64,000 nucleotides of DNA from Bradyrhizobium sp. NAS80.1 (GCF_001908205.1 NZ_LGHL01000046.1:44816-108815); one strand, 5' to 3'. Numbered from the stretch's first letter, positions 42,178 to 52,428 are shown. The notes: a model not told the origin generated them from the letters alone. Numbers and translations are program-made.

Positions 42178-43179
42178 TTAGTCGAGGTGGAACTTCGCCA
42201 GCTCACGGTGCTCGGCCTTGATGTAGCGCACGGTGCCGGTGACAGAGCGCATCACCACCGTCTCGGTCTCGATCACGCCGTCCTTGCGGAACTTCACACC
42301 CGAGAGCAGCGAACCCGTGGTGACGCCGGTGGCGGCGAACAGGCAGTCACCGCGCGCCATGTCCTCGATGCCGTAGATCATCTTGGGATCGTTGACGCCC
42401 ATCTTGGCGGCACGCTCGCGCTTCTCGTCGGAATCGAGAATGAGGCGGCACTGCATCTGGCCGCCGATGCAGCGCAGCGCCACGGCCGCAAGCACGCCTT
42501 CCGGCGCGCCGCCGGTGCCGAGATACATGTCGACGCCGGTATTATCAGGATCGGCGCAATGGATTACGCCCGCGACGTCGCCGTCGGTGATCAGGCGCAC
42601 TGCGGCACCGGTCGAACGCACGCTCGAGATGATGTCGGCGTGGCGCGGACGGTCGAGCACGAGAACAGTGATGCCGTCCGGCTTGACACCCTTGGCCTTG
42701 GCGAGGCGGCGGACGTTGTCGGCTGGCGACGCGTCAAGATCGACGACGCCCTTGTCGTAACCCGGGCCGATCGCAAGCTTCTGCATGTAGACGTCCGGGG
42801 CGTGCAAGAGCGTGCCGCCGTCGGCCATCGCCATCGTGGCGATCGAGCCCGGCATGTTCTTGGCGCACAGCGTGGTGCCTTCGAGCGGGTCGACCGCGAT
42901 ATCGACTTCCGGCCCCGCCTTCAGGCCGACCTGCTCGCCGATATAGAGCATCGGCGCCTCGTCGCGCTCGCCCTCACCGATCACGATGGTGCCCTGGATC
43001 GGCAGCTTGTTGAGCTCGCGCCGCATGGCGTCGACGGCGGCCTGGTCGGCCGCTTTCTCGTTGCCGTGCCCGCGCAGCCGCGCCGACGACACCGCCGCCC
43101 TCTCCGTCACCCGCACAATCTCCAGCGTGAGGATGCGCTCGAGCAACGCGTGCGGCGGGACTGAAATATGGGTCGACAT
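42178..43179 (-). CDS. glpX: Fructose-1,6-bisphosphatase class II
   Basis: A 333-residue Li+-sensitive phosphatase of the GlpX family. Signature residues: IGEGERDEAPMLYIGE (metal), VDPLEGTTLCAKN (catalytic Asp), CADPDNTGVDMYLGTGGAPEGVLAA and RGDCLFAATGVT. It supplies fructose 6-phosphate in gluconeogenesis (and sedoheptulose bisphosphatase activity in some relatives). It follows hom by 81 bp on the same strand. Confidence 0.95.
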   Translation of the reverse strand: MSTHISVPPHALLERILTLEIVRVTERAAVSSARLRGHGNEKAADQAAVDAMRRELNKLPIQGTIVIGEGERDEAPMLYIGEQVGLKAGPEVDIAVDPLEGTTLCAKNMPGSIATMAMADGGTLLHAPDVYMQKLAIGPGYDKGVVDLDASPADNVRRLAKAKGVKPDGITVLVLDRPRHADIISSVRSTGAAVRLITDGDVAGVIHCADPDNTGVDMYLGTGGAPEGVLAAVALRCIGGQMQCRLILDSDEKRERAAKMGVNDPKMIYGIEDMARGDCLFAATGVTTGSLLSGVKFRKDGVIETETVVMRSVTGTVRYIKAEHRELAKFHLD

Positions 43180-43260
43180 CGGCTCACTCCTTTAAAACAG
43201 TTCGGGACGGACAGCTCCGTCCGCATCAACTCACAACGCCCGCGGTTCGTTCAAACCGCG

Positions 43261-44577
43261 TCAGTTCTTCTCGATCCGGATCACCTGCGGCCGTCCGCTG
43301 ATCACCTTGTCGCGCTGCACGGCGGCGAGTGCGCGGCGCACGGCGTCCTCATGCGTGGCATAGGTGATCAGGATGACGGGCACAGGGACCGCCTTGCCGG
43401 TCGCCGGCGCAGTGCCTCCATTTGGATGACGCTGCACGATCGACTCGATCGAGATCTTCTGCTCCGCGAGCCGGGTCGCGATCGCGGCCGCTGTGCCCGG
43501 AAAATCGCGCGCCAAAAGGCGGATGTAGTAACCGCCTTCATGCCGCTCCATCGGCGCCTTCTTAGTGTCGTGGAGCTGCGAAATCGGCCGGCCGAACGGA
43601 TTGGCGCGGATGCCGCGCGCAACGTCGGCAATGTCGGCGACGACGGCGGATGCGGTCGCCGCCCCGCCGGCGCCGGGCCCGACCAGCGTGATCGGCGGAA
43701 TTCCATCGCCATCGATCGTGACTGCATTGGTGACACCCATCACCTGCGCGATCGAGGAGGATTTTGGAACCATGGTCGGATGCACGCGCTGCTCGATGCC
43801 CTTGGCGGTGCGAACCGCAACGCCAAGCAGCTTGACGCGATAACCGAGATCGGCGGCGGCGCGTAAGTCCTCCGGCGCGATGGACGAGATACCTTCGACA
43901 TACACCGCGCTTTGAGCAACTTTCGTGCCGAAAGCGAGGCTGGCGAGAATTGCGAGCTTCTGTGCGGTATCATGGCCGTCGACGTCGAAGGACGGGTTGG
44001 CCTCGGCATAGCCGAGCCGCTGCGCGTCCTTGAGGCATTCGGCGAAGGACAGGCCCTCCTGTTCCATCCGGGTCAGGATGTAATTGCAGGTGCCGTTCAG
44101 GATGCCGTAGACGCGGTCGATGCCGGTTCCGGCGAGACCCTCGCGTAACGTTTTGATGACGGGGATCGCGGCGCCGACCGCTGCCTCGAAATTCAGCGCG
44201 CCGCCGTGCTTTTCGGCGGCTTTCGCCAGCTTGATGCCGTGCTTTGCGAGCAGCGCCTTGTTGGCGGTGACGACGGACTTGCCGGCATTCAGCGCGGCCT
44301 CGACCGCCGACAGCGCGGGATCGCCGGCGCCCCCCATCAGTTCGACGAAGCAATCGACCTCGGGATGCGTGGCGAGCGCCACCGGATCCTTCGCCCATTC
44401 GACGCCGCGCAGGTCAACGCCGCGCTTCTTTGCCTTCGAGCGCGCCGTGACGGCGACGACGCGGATGCCGCGACCGCTGCGGCCCGCGAGCACGCGCGCC
44501 TGGGTTTCGATCAAACGGACAACTTCGGCGCCCACGGTGCCGAGCCCCGCTATGCCCACTTTCAGGGGTGCGACCAT
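43261..44577 (-). CDS. hom: Homoserine dehydrogenase
   Basis: A 438-residue NAD(P)-dependent enzyme of the threonine/methionine branch. N-terminal Rossmann motif GIAGLGTVGAEVVRLIE; catalytic domain with NGTCNYILTRMEQEG and FDVDGHDTAQKLAILASLAFG; C-terminal ACT domain (YYIRLLARDFPGTAAAIATRLAEQ) for threonine feedback. It is 28 bp downstream of the aminotransferase gene and in one operon with it, probably including glpX. Confidence 0.95.
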   Translation of the reverse strand: MVAPLKVGIAGLGTVGAEVVRLIETQARVLAGRSGRGIRVVAVTARSKAKKRGVDLRGVEWAKDPVALATHPEVDCFVELMGGAGDPALSAVEAALNAGKSVVTANKALLAKHGIKLAKAAEKHGGALNFEAAVGAAIPVIKTLREGLAGTGIDRVYGILNGTCNYILTRMEQEGLSFAECLKDAQRLGYAEANPSFDVDGHDTAQKLAILASLAFGTKVAQSAVYVEGISSIAPEDLRAAADLGYRVKLLGVAVRTAKGIEQRVHPTMVPKSSSIAQVMGVTNAVTIDGDGIPPITLVGPGAGGAATASAVVADIADVARGIRANPFGRPISQLHDTKKAPMERHEGGYYIRLLARDFPGTAAAIATRLAEQKISIESIVQRHPNGGTAPATGKAVPVPVILITYATHEDAVRRALAAVQRDKVISGRPQVIRIEKN

Positions 44578-44605
44578 GATGCTTCAGAAAACCTGTCGGA
44601 GAGAA

Positions 44606-45826
44606 TTAGCGCCGGGTGGCGAGTGGAACGACGTTGTGCAACGTTTCGATGCCGCTTTCAAGGAAGCGGCGCACGCCGCGCGCGGCCTGCCTGATCCGTT
44701 GCTCGTTTTCCACCATGGCGATACGGACATATCCTTCACCATGCTCGCCGAAGCCGACGCCGGGCGAGACCGCAACGCCGGATTTCTCCACCATCAGGGT
44801 GGCGAACTCCATGCTGCCGATGCTGCGGAAGGCCTCCGGCAACGGCACCCAGGCGAACATCGAGGCTTCCGGCGGCGGGATCTCCCAGCCGGCGCGGCCG
44901 AACGACTCCACAAGCGCATCGCGGCGCTTGCGATAGGTGTCGCGCATCTCCTTGATGCAGTCATCGGGGCCGTTCAGCGCCGCGGTCGCGGCGACTTGCA
45001 CCGGCGTGAAGGCGCCGTAGTCGAGGTAGGATTTGACGCGGGCGAGCGCCGCGATCACGCGCTCATTGCCAACCGCAAAGCCCATGCGCCAGCCGGCCAT
45101 CGAATAGGTCTTCGACATCGAGGTGAATTCGACGGTGACATCCATCGCGCCAGGCACCTGGAGCACCGACGGCGGCGGGTTGTTCTCGTCGAAATAGACC
45201 TCGGCGTAAGCGAGGTCGGACAGGATCAGGATCTCGTGCTTTTTCGCGAACGCCACGAGGTCCTTGTAGAAGTCGAGACTCGCGACATAGGCGGTCGGGT
45301 TCGAAGGATAGCAGACGACGAGCGCCAGCGGCTTCGGGATCGAATGCACGATCGCCCGCTCCACCGCCTCGAAGAACTGCGGCGTCGGCTCGGACGGCAC
45401 CGAGCGGATCACGCCGCCCGCCATCAAAAACCCGAAGGCGTGAATGGGATAGCTCGGGTTCGGACAGAGGATGACATCGCCCGGCGCGGTGATCGCCTGC
45501 GCCACGTTGGCAAAGCCCTCCTTCGAGCCGAGCGTCGCCACGACTTGAGTGTCGGGGTTCAGCTTCACGCCGAAGCGGCGGTCATAGTAGCCGGCCTGGG
45601 CCCTGCGCAGCCCGGGAATGCCGCGGGAAGCCGAATAGCGGTCGGTGCGCGGCTTGCCGAGCGTCTCCTTCAGCTTCTCCAGCACATGCGGCGGTGCCGG
45701 CAGGTCGGGATTGCCCATGCCGAGATCGATAATGTCGGCGCCGGCATTCCGCGCGGCCGCCTTGGCCCGGTTGACCTGTTCGAACACGTAAGGCGGAAGG
45801 CGGCGGATGCGGTAAAATTCTTCCAT
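44606..45826 (-). CDS. AlaC-type class I aminotransferase (often annotated LL-diaminopimelate aminotransferase)
   Basis: A 406-residue PLP enzyme of fold type I. It opens MEEFYRIRRLPPYVFEQVN like E. coli AlaC (glutamate-pyruvate aminotransferase); IDLGMGNPDLP, CYPSNPTAYVA and the PLP-lysine segment TSMSKTYSMAGWRMGF are intact. Rhizobial copies are labelled either alanine or LL-DAP aminotransferase; the adjacent hom suits an amino-acid biosynthetic role but does not settle which. First gene of the hom operon. Confidence 0.85.
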   Translation of the reverse strand: MEEFYRIRRLPPYVFEQVNRAKAAARNAGADIIDLGMGNPDLPAPPHVLEKLKETLGKPRTDRYSASRGIPGLRRAQAGYYDRRFGVKLNPDTQVVATLGSKEGFANVAQAITAPGDVILCPNPSYPIHAFGFLMAGGVIRSVPSEPTPQFFEAVERAIVHSIPKPLALVVCYPSNPTAYVASLDFYKDLVAFAKKHEILILSDLAYAEVYFDENNPPPSVLQVPGAMDVTVEFTSMSKTYSMAGWRMGFAVGNERVIAALARVKSYLDYGAFTPVQVAATAALNGPDDCIKEMRDTYRKRRDALVESFGRAGWEIPPPEASMFAWVPLPEAFRSIGSMEFATLMVEKSGVAVSPGVGFGEHGEGYVRIAMVENEQRIRQAARGVRRFLESGIETLHNVVPLATRR

Positions 45827-46051
45827 GGCTCTCTGGGCTCCGGCAACCGGTCAGGACAGAATCGACAGGCCACGACGGCCGTTCGGAAAGGCACTCACCA
45901 TCACCGAGAAAATCACTCAAAATCAAAGACTTAGAGCAATATTCGACGGTGGGAGCTGAAGTCGTTCGCCCTGACTCTCGGCTGAACTGAGGTCTTTTAG
46001 CACGGCATGGCGGGGGCGCCAGCGATTACGTTGCACCGCTCGCGAGCGCCG

Positions 46052-46315
46052 TTACTTGGCGTCCTTTGCGGCGACGGACTGGCGGTCGCGCGCAGCTGCG
46101 AGCTCCGCTTCAATCTTGGCACGCTGATCCGGTGGGATGATCGCCTGATCCCGATCCGGAGGCAGATCGTGCACCGGAAGGTAGGCACCGGGCTCCCTAG
46201 GATGGGCCTGCGCGTCGGCGGGCGTGTAGTCGGCCAGCTGACTCGAACAGCCAGCCAGCGCGAACGCCGCGCCGCAGATCAGGAGCGACTTTTGCAGGTC
46301 CCTCAACGCCAACAC
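46052..46315 (-). CDS. Small lipoprotein (87 aa)
   Basis: An 87-residue protein with a lipobox: LLICGAAFALAGC (Cys at about 23), then a Pro/Asp-rich hydrophilic tail (PVHDLPPDRDQAIIPPDQRAK). Expected to be lipid-anchored in the inner or outer membrane. No domain recognised. It stands alone, divergent from phaC. Confidence 0.75.
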   Translation of the reverse strand: MLALRDLQKSLLICGAAFALAGCSSQLADYTPADAQAHPREPGAYLPVHDLPPDRDQAIIPPDQRAKIEAELAAARDRQSVAAKDAK

Positions 46316-46568
46316 TTGGGAATTCCCCTACTCGTCCCAACGCACGGCTGCGGGAAGTTAACCCAACAGCACGCCCAAGCTCAAACCACTGCCGCCCTAA
46401 GTGGTGCGAGCGAGTAAACATCCAAGGCCTACCAACCCGCGCGGTGCGGCTTGATTATGACGGAACCAAGAAAACTTATCGCAGTGCAACACATCTTCGA
46501 GAGTGTTTAACGTCAAACATGCAAGCTTCGCGGTGACGAATACGGAATGAATCGTTACTGTTCTGCTC

Positions 46569-48377
46569 ATGAGTACCGCCACGACCGACAAGCCCAAATC
46601 CGAGACGAAGTTCGATGCGGAAGCCTTCGCGATGAATGTTGCGCAGGCGATGGAAAGCGGCGGCAAGGCGCTTGCCGCCTACCTCAAGCCGCGCGAGAGC
46701 GGCGAGGTGCAGGACCGCCCGCCGGCCGAGCTTGCCGAGGTCGTGAAGACGTTCACGTCGGTCGCCGAATACTGGCTGTCGGACAGTTCGCGCTCGTCAG
46801 ACCTTCAGACCAGGCTCGCCAAGGATTATCTCGACCTCTGGGGCTCGGCGGTGCGCCGCATGACCGGCCAGGACGCCGCGCCCGCGATCACGCCCTCGCC
46901 GCGCGACAAGCGCTTTGCCGACCCGGAATGGAAGTCGAACCAGTTCTTCGATTTCGTGATGCAGCTCTATCTGCTCACGACGAAATGGGCGCAGGAGCTG
47001 GTGCGCGACGCCGAGGGCCTCGATCCGCACACCCGACGCAAGGCGGAATTCTACGTCCAGCAGGTCACCAACGCGCTGTCGCCCTCGAACTTCGTGCTGA
47101 CCAATCCGGAAGTGCTGCGTGAGACGGTGGCGAGCAGCGGCGAGAATCTCGCGCGCGGCCTGAAGATGCTGGCCGAGGACATCGCGGCCGGCAAAGGCAT
47201 GCTGAAGATCCGCCAGTCCAACCCGGACAATCTCGTCGTCGGCGTCAACATGGCGACGACGCCGGGAAAGGTGATCTACCAGAACGAGATGATGCAGCTC
47301 ATCCAGTATTCGCCGACCACGGAGAAGGTGCTGCGCACTCCGCTCCTGATCGTGCCGCCCTGGATCAACAAGTTCTACATCCTCGATCTCAAGCCGGAGA
47401 AATCCTACATCAAGTGGTGCGTCGACCAGGGCATCACCGTGTTCGTGATCTCATGGGTCAATCCCGACAAGCGGCTCGGCAACAAGAGCTGGGAAGACTA
47501 CATGAAGGAAGGCCCGCTCAAGGCGATGGACGTGATCGAGAAGGTCACCGGCGAGATGAAGGTGCACACCGCCGGCTATTGCGTCGGCGGCACGATGCTC
47601 GCGACCACGCTGGCCTGGCTCGCCGAGAAGCGCCGCCAGCGCGTGTCGTCCGCCACATTCTTCGCGGCACAGGTCGATTTCACCCATGCCGGTGATCTCC
47701 TCGTGTTCGTCGACGAAGAGCAGATCGCCGCGCTCGAGCAGGATATGAAGGCGGCCGGCGTGCTCGAAGGCTCGAAGATGGCGATGGCGTTCAACATGCT
47801 GCGCTCCAACGACCTGATCTGGTCCTACGTCGTCAGCAACTATTTGAAGGGCCAGCAGCCGAGCGCTTTCGACCTGCTGCACTGGAATTCGGATGCGACG
47901 CGCATGACGGCGTCGAACCATTCCTATTACTTGCGCAACTGCTATCTGGAGAACCGGTTGTCCACGGGCACGATGGTGCTCGACAACACGCTGCTGGATC
48001 TCTCCAAGGTCAAGGTGCCCGTCTACAATCTCGCCACCCGAGAGGACCACATCGCGCCGGCGGAATCGGTGCTGTACGGTTCGCAGTTCTTCGGTGGGCC
48101 TGTGAAGTATGTGCTATCGGGCTCTGGCCACATCGCCGGCGTGGTCAATCCGCCCGCCTTGAACAAGTACCAGTACTGGACCAACGACAACGTCAAGGAC
48201 GTCAACATCGCCGAGTGGATGAAGGGTGCGGTGGAGCACAAGGGTTCGTGGTGGCCGGACTGGCGCGAATGGCTGGGCGGCCTCGATCCGGAGGAAGTCC
48301 CGGCGCGCGCGGTCGGCAATGACGCGCTCCCCCCGATCGAGGACGCGCCCGGCAGCTATGTCAGGGTTCGCGCATAG
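46569..48377 (+). CDS. phaC: Class I poly(3-hydroxyalkanoate) synthase
   Basis: A 602-residue PHB synthase. The lipase-like box is GYCVGG (336-341) with the catalytic Cys338; the N-terminal PhaC_N domain (about 115-290) includes KFYILDLKPEKSYIKWCVDQG, and the catalytic Asp/His lie in ATREDHIAPAESVLYG (Asp) and LSGSGHIAGVVNPP (His). Polymerises (R)-3-hydroxyacyl-CoA on storage granules. No Shine-Dalgarno is evident before the ATG. No phaR/phaE partner is near, as expected for class I. Confidence 0.95.
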   Translation: MSTATTDKPKSETKFDAEAFAMNVAQAMESGGKALAAYLKPRESGEVQDRPPAELAEVVKTFTSVAEYWLSDSSRSSDLQTRLAKDYLDLWGSAVRRMTGQDAAPAITPSPRDKRFADPEWKSNQFFDFVMQLYLLTTKWAQELVRDAEGLDPHTRRKAEFYVQQVTNALSPSNFVLTNPEVLRETVASSGENLARGLKMLAEDIAAGKGMLKIRQSNPDNLVVGVNMATTPGKVIYQNEMMQLIQYSPTTEKVLRTPLLIVPPWINKFYILDLKPEKSYIKWCVDQGITVFVISWVNPDKRLGNKSWEDYMKEGPLKAMDVIEKVTGEMKVHTAGYCVGGTMLATTLAWLAEKRRQRVSSATFFAAQVDFTHAGDLLVFVDEEQIAALEQDMKAAGVLEGSKMAMAFNMLRSNDLIWSYVVSNYLKGQQPSAFDLLHWNSDATRMTASNHSYYLRNCYLENRLSTGTMVLDNTLLDLSKVKVPVYNLATREDHIAPAESVLYGSQFFGGPVKYVLSGSGHIAGVVNPPALNKYQYWTNDNVKDVNIAEWMKGAVEHKGSWWPDWREWLGGLDPEEVPARAVGNDALPPIEDAPGSYVRVRA

Positions 48378-48439
48378 CGGAATCTTTCGCGCTTGTATAA
48401 GCTCGCTCCCGGCACAGCGACGACAGAGAGGACCGGACC

Positions 48440-48838
48440 ATGACGCGCGAATTGTTCTGGCTGACACTGACGGTGATCCTGACCGGCATCCTCTGGATCC
48501 CCTACATCATCAACCGCGCCCAGGTTCGCGGTTTCAGCGGCGCCATGGCCAATCCCACGCGCGGCGACAAGCCGCACGCCGAGTGGGCGAACAGGCTGAT
48601 GTTCGCGCATGACAACGCGGTCGAGAACCTCGTGATCTTCGCGCCGCTGGTCCTGATCCTGAACGCGATCGACTATTCCACGAAATGGACCGTGCTTGCC
48701 TGCGCCGTCTATTTCTGGGCCCGAGTCGCCCATCTGCTCGTCTACACGCTGGGGCTTCCCGTGTTCCGGACCCTCGCCTTCACCGTCGGCTTCCTCGCGC
48801 AGGCCGTGCTGGCGCTCGCGATCTTCAAGGTGTTCTGA
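48440..48838 (+). CDS. MAPEG-family membrane protein
   Basis: A 132-residue integral membrane protein with four hydrophobic segments. The MAPEG landmarks are AEWANRLMFAHDNAVENLVIFAPLVLI and ARVAHLLVYTLGLPVFRTLAFTVGF. Eukaryotic relatives are glutathione transferases or leukotriene synthases; bacterial roles are mostly unknown. It starts 62 bp after phaC on the same strand. Confidence 0.85.
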   Translation: MTRELFWLTLTVILTGILWIPYIINRAQVRGFSGAMANPTRGDKPHAEWANRLMFAHDNAVENLVIFAPLVLILNAIDYSTKWTVLACAVYFWARVAHLLVYTLGLPVFRTLAFTVGFLAQAVLALAIFKVF

Positions 48839-48854
48839 GCGCACCGGGGCGCTC

Positions 48855-48888
48855 TAAGCTCACAGCATAATTAAGCTCACAGCATAAT
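48855..48888. repeat. Perfect 17-bp tandem duplication
   Basis: TAAGCTCACAGCATAAT occurs twice back to back, just after the MAPEG stop and before the convergent methyltransferase 3' end. Probably a recent replication slip with no function. Confidence 0.85.
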
Positions 48889-48938
48889 TCGGGGGATCGG
48901 CTCGGCGCGGTCGACCTCGGAATGCTGCGAGGGTGGCG

Positions 48939-49532
48939 TCAGCCGTTCTTCTGGGCGACGACAAACAACATCGATGCCTTCTTGTCGTCGAACCCGATGA
49001 CGTCGCCGGTTTCGATCGACAACCCATTCCAGCCGCCCGCTTCAGCGTAGGTTGCCCGGAGCCAGTCCGGAGAAGGATAGTTGTAATAGCGGTTCAGGGT
49101 GTCGCGACCGGCAACCTCGCCGGCCTTGTAGCTGGCGTAGAAATGACCGGCCGGCTTCAAGGCACGCCAGATCCGCGCAAGAACATTCGCCAGCTCAGGC
49201 CTGGGCACGTGAAGAAGGCAGGCATTGGCCCAGACTGCGTCGTAGGCCTCGATCTTGTCGAGGTCCTCAAACAACAGCGTTTCGACGCGACGTCCGAGGC
49301 GGCGCGACGCGACATCGGCCATTTCCGGCGATCCATCTGTCGCGCGAACAGCAAAGCCGCGCGCCAGCATTTCAGCGGTGTCGCCGCCGGCACCGCATCC
49401 GAGTTCGAGGATGGAAGCGCCCGGCGCTAGCCAGGCCAGAAAGGCTGTCAGCCGAGCCCGGCGCGAGGTGATCTCGCGCCGGGCATAGGCTTCGGCGTTG
49501 CCGCGGTAGAACTGCAGCGTCTCCTCGTCCAT
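48939..49532 (-). CDS. SAM-dependent methyltransferase (type 11-like)
   Basis: A 197-residue class I methyltransferase. Motif I ILELGCGAGGDTAEML, post-I acidic TDGSPEM, and motif IV region DAVWANACLLHVPRPEL are clear. A Tyr-rich N-terminus (FYRGNAEAYARRE) is typical of tellurite-resistance/UbiE-like small methyltransferases. Substrate unknown. Confidence 0.85.
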   Translation of the reverse strand: MDEETLQFYRGNAEAYARREITSRRARLTAFLAWLAPGASILELGCGAGGDTAEMLARGFAVRATDGSPEMADVASRRLGRRVETLLFEDLDKIEAYDAVWANACLLHVPRPELANVLARIWRALKPAGHFYASYKAGEVAGRDTLNRYYNYPSPDWLRATYAEAGGWNGLSIETGDVIGFDDKKASMLFVVAQKNG

Positions 49533-49741
49533 GGCGTCACTCGCTTTGGGAAACCTTCAACAAGCTTCTCTCGTGTCCCGGACGCGCTGCAACGCCATAG
49601 CGCGTCAAAGACGCGCGTAAACGCGCTTACGGCGTTGCTGCGCAGAGCCGGCACCCAGAAAGCCGCTGTGAGCTGTGGGGCATGGGCCCCGGCTCTGCAG
49701 CGCATCGTTTCACGTTGCGCTGCGTCCGGGGCACAGGGCCC

Positions 49742-50740
49742 TCACTCGTCTGCGAGGCCCAGCATCAGCCGCATGTTCTGCACGGCGGCACCCGAAGCAC
49801 CCTTGCCGAGATTGTCGAGCCGGGCGACCAGCACCGCCTGGTGATACTTGTCGCTGGCGAAGACGTAGAGCTCGAGCATGTTCGTCTCGTTGAGCGCTTC
49901 CGGCTCTAGCCGACCGGCCTTCGACGCTTCGTTCTGAAGCGGCATCACCGAGACGTATTTCGAGCCGGCGTAACGCTTTGCGAGCGCAGCCTGCAGGTCG
50001 GCGCCACTAGGCTTGCCCGCCAGCGTGTCGAGCTGGAGCGGCACCGAGACCAGCATGCCTTGCCGGTAATTGCCGACCGAGGGAATGAAGATCGGCCGCC
50101 GCGTCAGGTTCGAATAGAGCTGCATCTCCGGCAGGTGCTTGTGCTCGAAGCCGAGGCCGTAGAGCTCGAAGGACGGCGCGCTGCCGTCTTCAAAGCTCGC
50201 GATCATCGACTTGCCGCCGCCGGAATAGCCGCTCACCGCGTTGACAGTGACGGGATATTCCTGCGGCAACAGGCCGGCATCGACGATCGGCCGCAGCAGC
50301 GCGATCGCACCGGTCGGATAGCAGCCCGGATTGGAGACCTTCTTCGCGGCCTTGATCCTGGCGGCCTGGTCCGGCGTCAGTTCCGGAAAGCCATAGGCCC
50401 AGTCCGGCGCGACCCGGTAGGCGGTCGAGGCGTCCAGCACCTTCGGCGCCGAGGCGCCCATGCTGTCGACCAGCGCGACCGTTTCCTTTGCGGCATCGTC
50501 GGGCAGGCAGAGGATGACGAGGTCCACCTCCTCCATGAGAGCCTTCTTGGCCGCGGGGTCCTTGCGCTTGTCGTCGGCAATCGTCTTCACGACGACATCG
50601 CCCTGGAGCTTCAGCCGCTCGTTGATGCCGAGCCCGGTGGTGCCGGAGCCGCCGTCAACGAAGACGGTGGCCGGCCTGTTTGCCGCGCCGGTGGTCGGGG
50701 CTTTCGTGGTGTCAGCGAGACTGGTTTCAGAAAGGCTCAT
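49742..50740 (-). CDS. argC: N-acetyl-gamma-glutamyl-phosphate reductase
   Basis: A 332-residue enzyme of arginine biosynthesis. Motifs: [14 protein letters not shown] (NADP loop), CLPDDAAKE, and the catalytic Cys140 in [19 protein letters not shown] and EHKHLPEM follow. It belongs to the shorter type 2 ArgC group. The N-terminal 20 residues are a low-complexity extension. Its ATG overlaps the stop of the upstream PaiB-like gene by 4 bp. Confidence 0.93.
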   Translation of the reverse strand: MSLSETSLADTTKAPTTGAANRPATVFVDGGSGTTGLGINERLKLQGDVVVKTIADDKRKDPAAKKALMEEVDLVILCLPDDAAKETVALVDSMGASAPKVLDASTAYRVAPDWAYGFPELTPDQAARIKAAKKVSNPGCYPTGAIALLRPIVDAGLLPQEYPVTVNAVSGYSGGGKSMIASFEDGSAPSFELYGLGFEHKHLPEMQLYSNLTRRPIFIPSVGNYRQGMLVSVPLQLDTLAGKPSGADLQAALAKRYAGSKYVSVMPLQNEASKAGRLEPEALNETNMLELYVFASDKYHQAVLVARLDNLGKGASGAAVQNMRLMLGLADE

Positions 50741-51402
50741 GGCACGCTCCTTTCGAGCTTGTTCGTGTCGTCTGCAAAGATTTGCGGCCTGGCCTGCCGC
50801 ATCAAATGTGAGATTTTCCTGGCGTCAGCATCGCCTCTGTCAAGTGCATCCGCGATTGCTGCGTAGTCGGCGTCCGACTTGTGCTGGTTGAACTTGAAGC
50901 TGCCCTCGACCTCTTCAACCGTCATCACCAGACCCACGATCGCCTTCTTCAGCGCTTCAAACCGGCCCGCCGTCATCTTCGCCGCCGTCCACGGCGTCTT
51001 CGGCAACAGCCAGCTCTCGAACTTGTCGCTGAGCGTGTCGAGTTGCACCGCCAGTTCGGCGTCCGACAGGAGCCGCACCGGCCCGCTCAGATGCACCGAC
51101 TGGTAGAGCCAGGTCGGCACCTGATCCGGTGAGATGTACCAGTCGGGCGATACATAAGCATCGGGGCCGTTGACCGCGAGCAGCCAGGACGCAGTTCCGT
51201 CCGCAAGCTTTACCAGCGGATTGCGACGGGCGACATGAAAGGCGGCCTGCGGCGTGCCGTCGGCGGCATAGGTCAGGTTGAACGGCAGCGGCGAAGCGAG
51301 CGGCTTTTGGCCGTCAAAGGCGCACATCGTGCCGAAGCCGCGCTCGCCTGCGAATCTCAGGCTCGCGGCGCGGTCCTGCTTGAAAAAGGGTGGCGTGTAC
51401 AT
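50737..51402 (-). CDS. PaiB-family FMN-binding protein
   Basis: A 221-residue split-barrel flavin-binding protein annotated as an FMN-binding negative transcriptional regulator after B. subtilis PaiB. Landmarks: N-terminal [30 protein letters not shown]-like [12 protein letters not shown], and C-terminal [15 protein letters not shown] precedes the chosen ATG; a longer upstream frame is unsupported. Role in this genus unproven. Translationally coupled to argC. Confidence 0.85.
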   Translation of the reverse strand: MYTPPFFKQDRAASLRFAGERGFGTMCAFDGQKPLASPLPFNLTYAADGTPQAAFHVARRNPLVKLADGTASWLLAVNGPDAYVSPDWYISPDQVPTWLYQSVHLSGPVRLLSDAELAVQLDTLSDKFESWLLPKTPWTAAKMTAGRFEALKKAIVGLVMTVEEVEGSFKFNQHKSDADYAAIADALDRGDADARKISHLMRQARPQIFADDTNKLERSVP

Positions 51403-51627
51403 CGTGGTCTCCTGCTGGGCCTCCTTGGGGGGCCGCCGGATCAGATCGCGCTGACAGGAGAGAGAATGCCGCGGATCGGATCCAGCGGCAAAGACGATGA
51501 TCTCAAACGCGATCGACCGCCCAAACCGCAAAACTGCGGCGGCGGCGACGGGCGAACAGGATGGTCGCGGCGTTGATCATGGCGCGCGGCTATAAGGCCA
51601 GGCGCGGTTCCCGTCAAGGTTCAGGCG

Positions 51628-52158
51628 TCATATCAGGCGCCAGATCCACTCCACGATCCTGCCGATCACGTCGCCGAACAGCAGCAGCACAGCCGACCAG
51701 ACCAGCGCCGAGACAAAATTCGCGGCCTGGAAACTCCAATAGGGCATCTCGAAAATGCCGGCGGCGAGCGGCACTGATGCGCGCAACGGGCCGAAGAAGC
51801 GGCCGATGAAGATGCTGGGCACGCCCCAGCTTCGCACGAAGGCCTCGCCCTTGGGCAGGATTTCCGGATAGCGGGAGAGTGGCCAGATCTGGGCGACCTG
51901 CTCCTTGTAGCGGTAGCCGAACCAGTAGGAGACCCAGTCGCCCAGCGCTGCGCCGAAGCCACCCGCAATCCAGACTGGATAGAAGCTGATGCCGCTGACG
52001 CCGATCAGCGCGCCGATCGCCACCAGCGCGCCCCAGGCTGGGATCAGCAGCGAGATGAACGCGAGCGACTCCCCGAAGGCCAGCACGAACACGATGGGAG
52101 CCGCCCAAGCCTCATGAAGGCGCACGAAGTCGGCCAGCGCGTGCGCAAACTGCTCCAT
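51628..52158 (-). CDS. DedA-family membrane protein
   Basis: A 176-residue polytopic protein of the DedA/VTT superfamily. Seen: AFGESLAFISLLIPAWGALVAIGALIG, GDWVSYWFGYRYKEQV, and the signature FIGRFFGPLRASVPLAAG, which holds the conserved Arg and Pro. DedA proteins move lipids (e.g. undecaprenyl phosphate) or support proton-motive homeostasis. It is divergent from parE. Confidence 0.88.
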   Translation of the reverse strand: MEQFAHALADFVRLHEAWAAPIVFVLAFGESLAFISLLIPAWGALVAIGALIGVSGISFYPVWIAGGFGAALGDWVSYWFGYRYKEQVAQIWPLSRYPEILPKGEAFVRSWGVPSIFIGRFFGPLRASVPLAAGIFEMPYWSFQAANFVSALVWSAVLLLFGDVIGRIVEWIWRLI

Positions 52159-52223
52159 TCCAGATCGCCCTCCCGCCCCGTCACGGTCCCGTCAGATAAA
52201 AAGACTGGTAAGCCAAGGACTTG

Positions 52224-52240
52224 TGTGACATCAAGTCACA
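52224..52240. promoter_or_regulatory. Short palindrome in the dedA-parE gap
   Basis: TGTGAC-ATCAA-GTCACA is a perfect 6-bp dyad in the 270-bp divergent gap. It resembles a CRP site, but the spacing between TGTGA and TCACA is 7 and not 6, so the cognate regulator is uncertain. Confidence 0.35.
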
Positions 52241-52428
52241 AAGCCCGGCCCAAACCGGCCCGGAACGTCAAATTGCCGGGAATTGGTGTGCCTGCGGCGT
52301 AAAATCGCCGGGATTGGCTCCCAACCACACCGCCCGGCCAGCCCTGTGGTGACCTTTCCGGGCCAGCCGTGGCATAGTCAGCCCAACCGATTCGCCGCCT
52401 GCGCGGCCCTCAACACACATCAAAATTC

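Noticed and set aside
44120..45934. 604-residue plus-strand frame over hom and the aminotransferase
   Set aside because: Antisense shadow of two conserved genes; its translation is Arg/His-rich with no domain.
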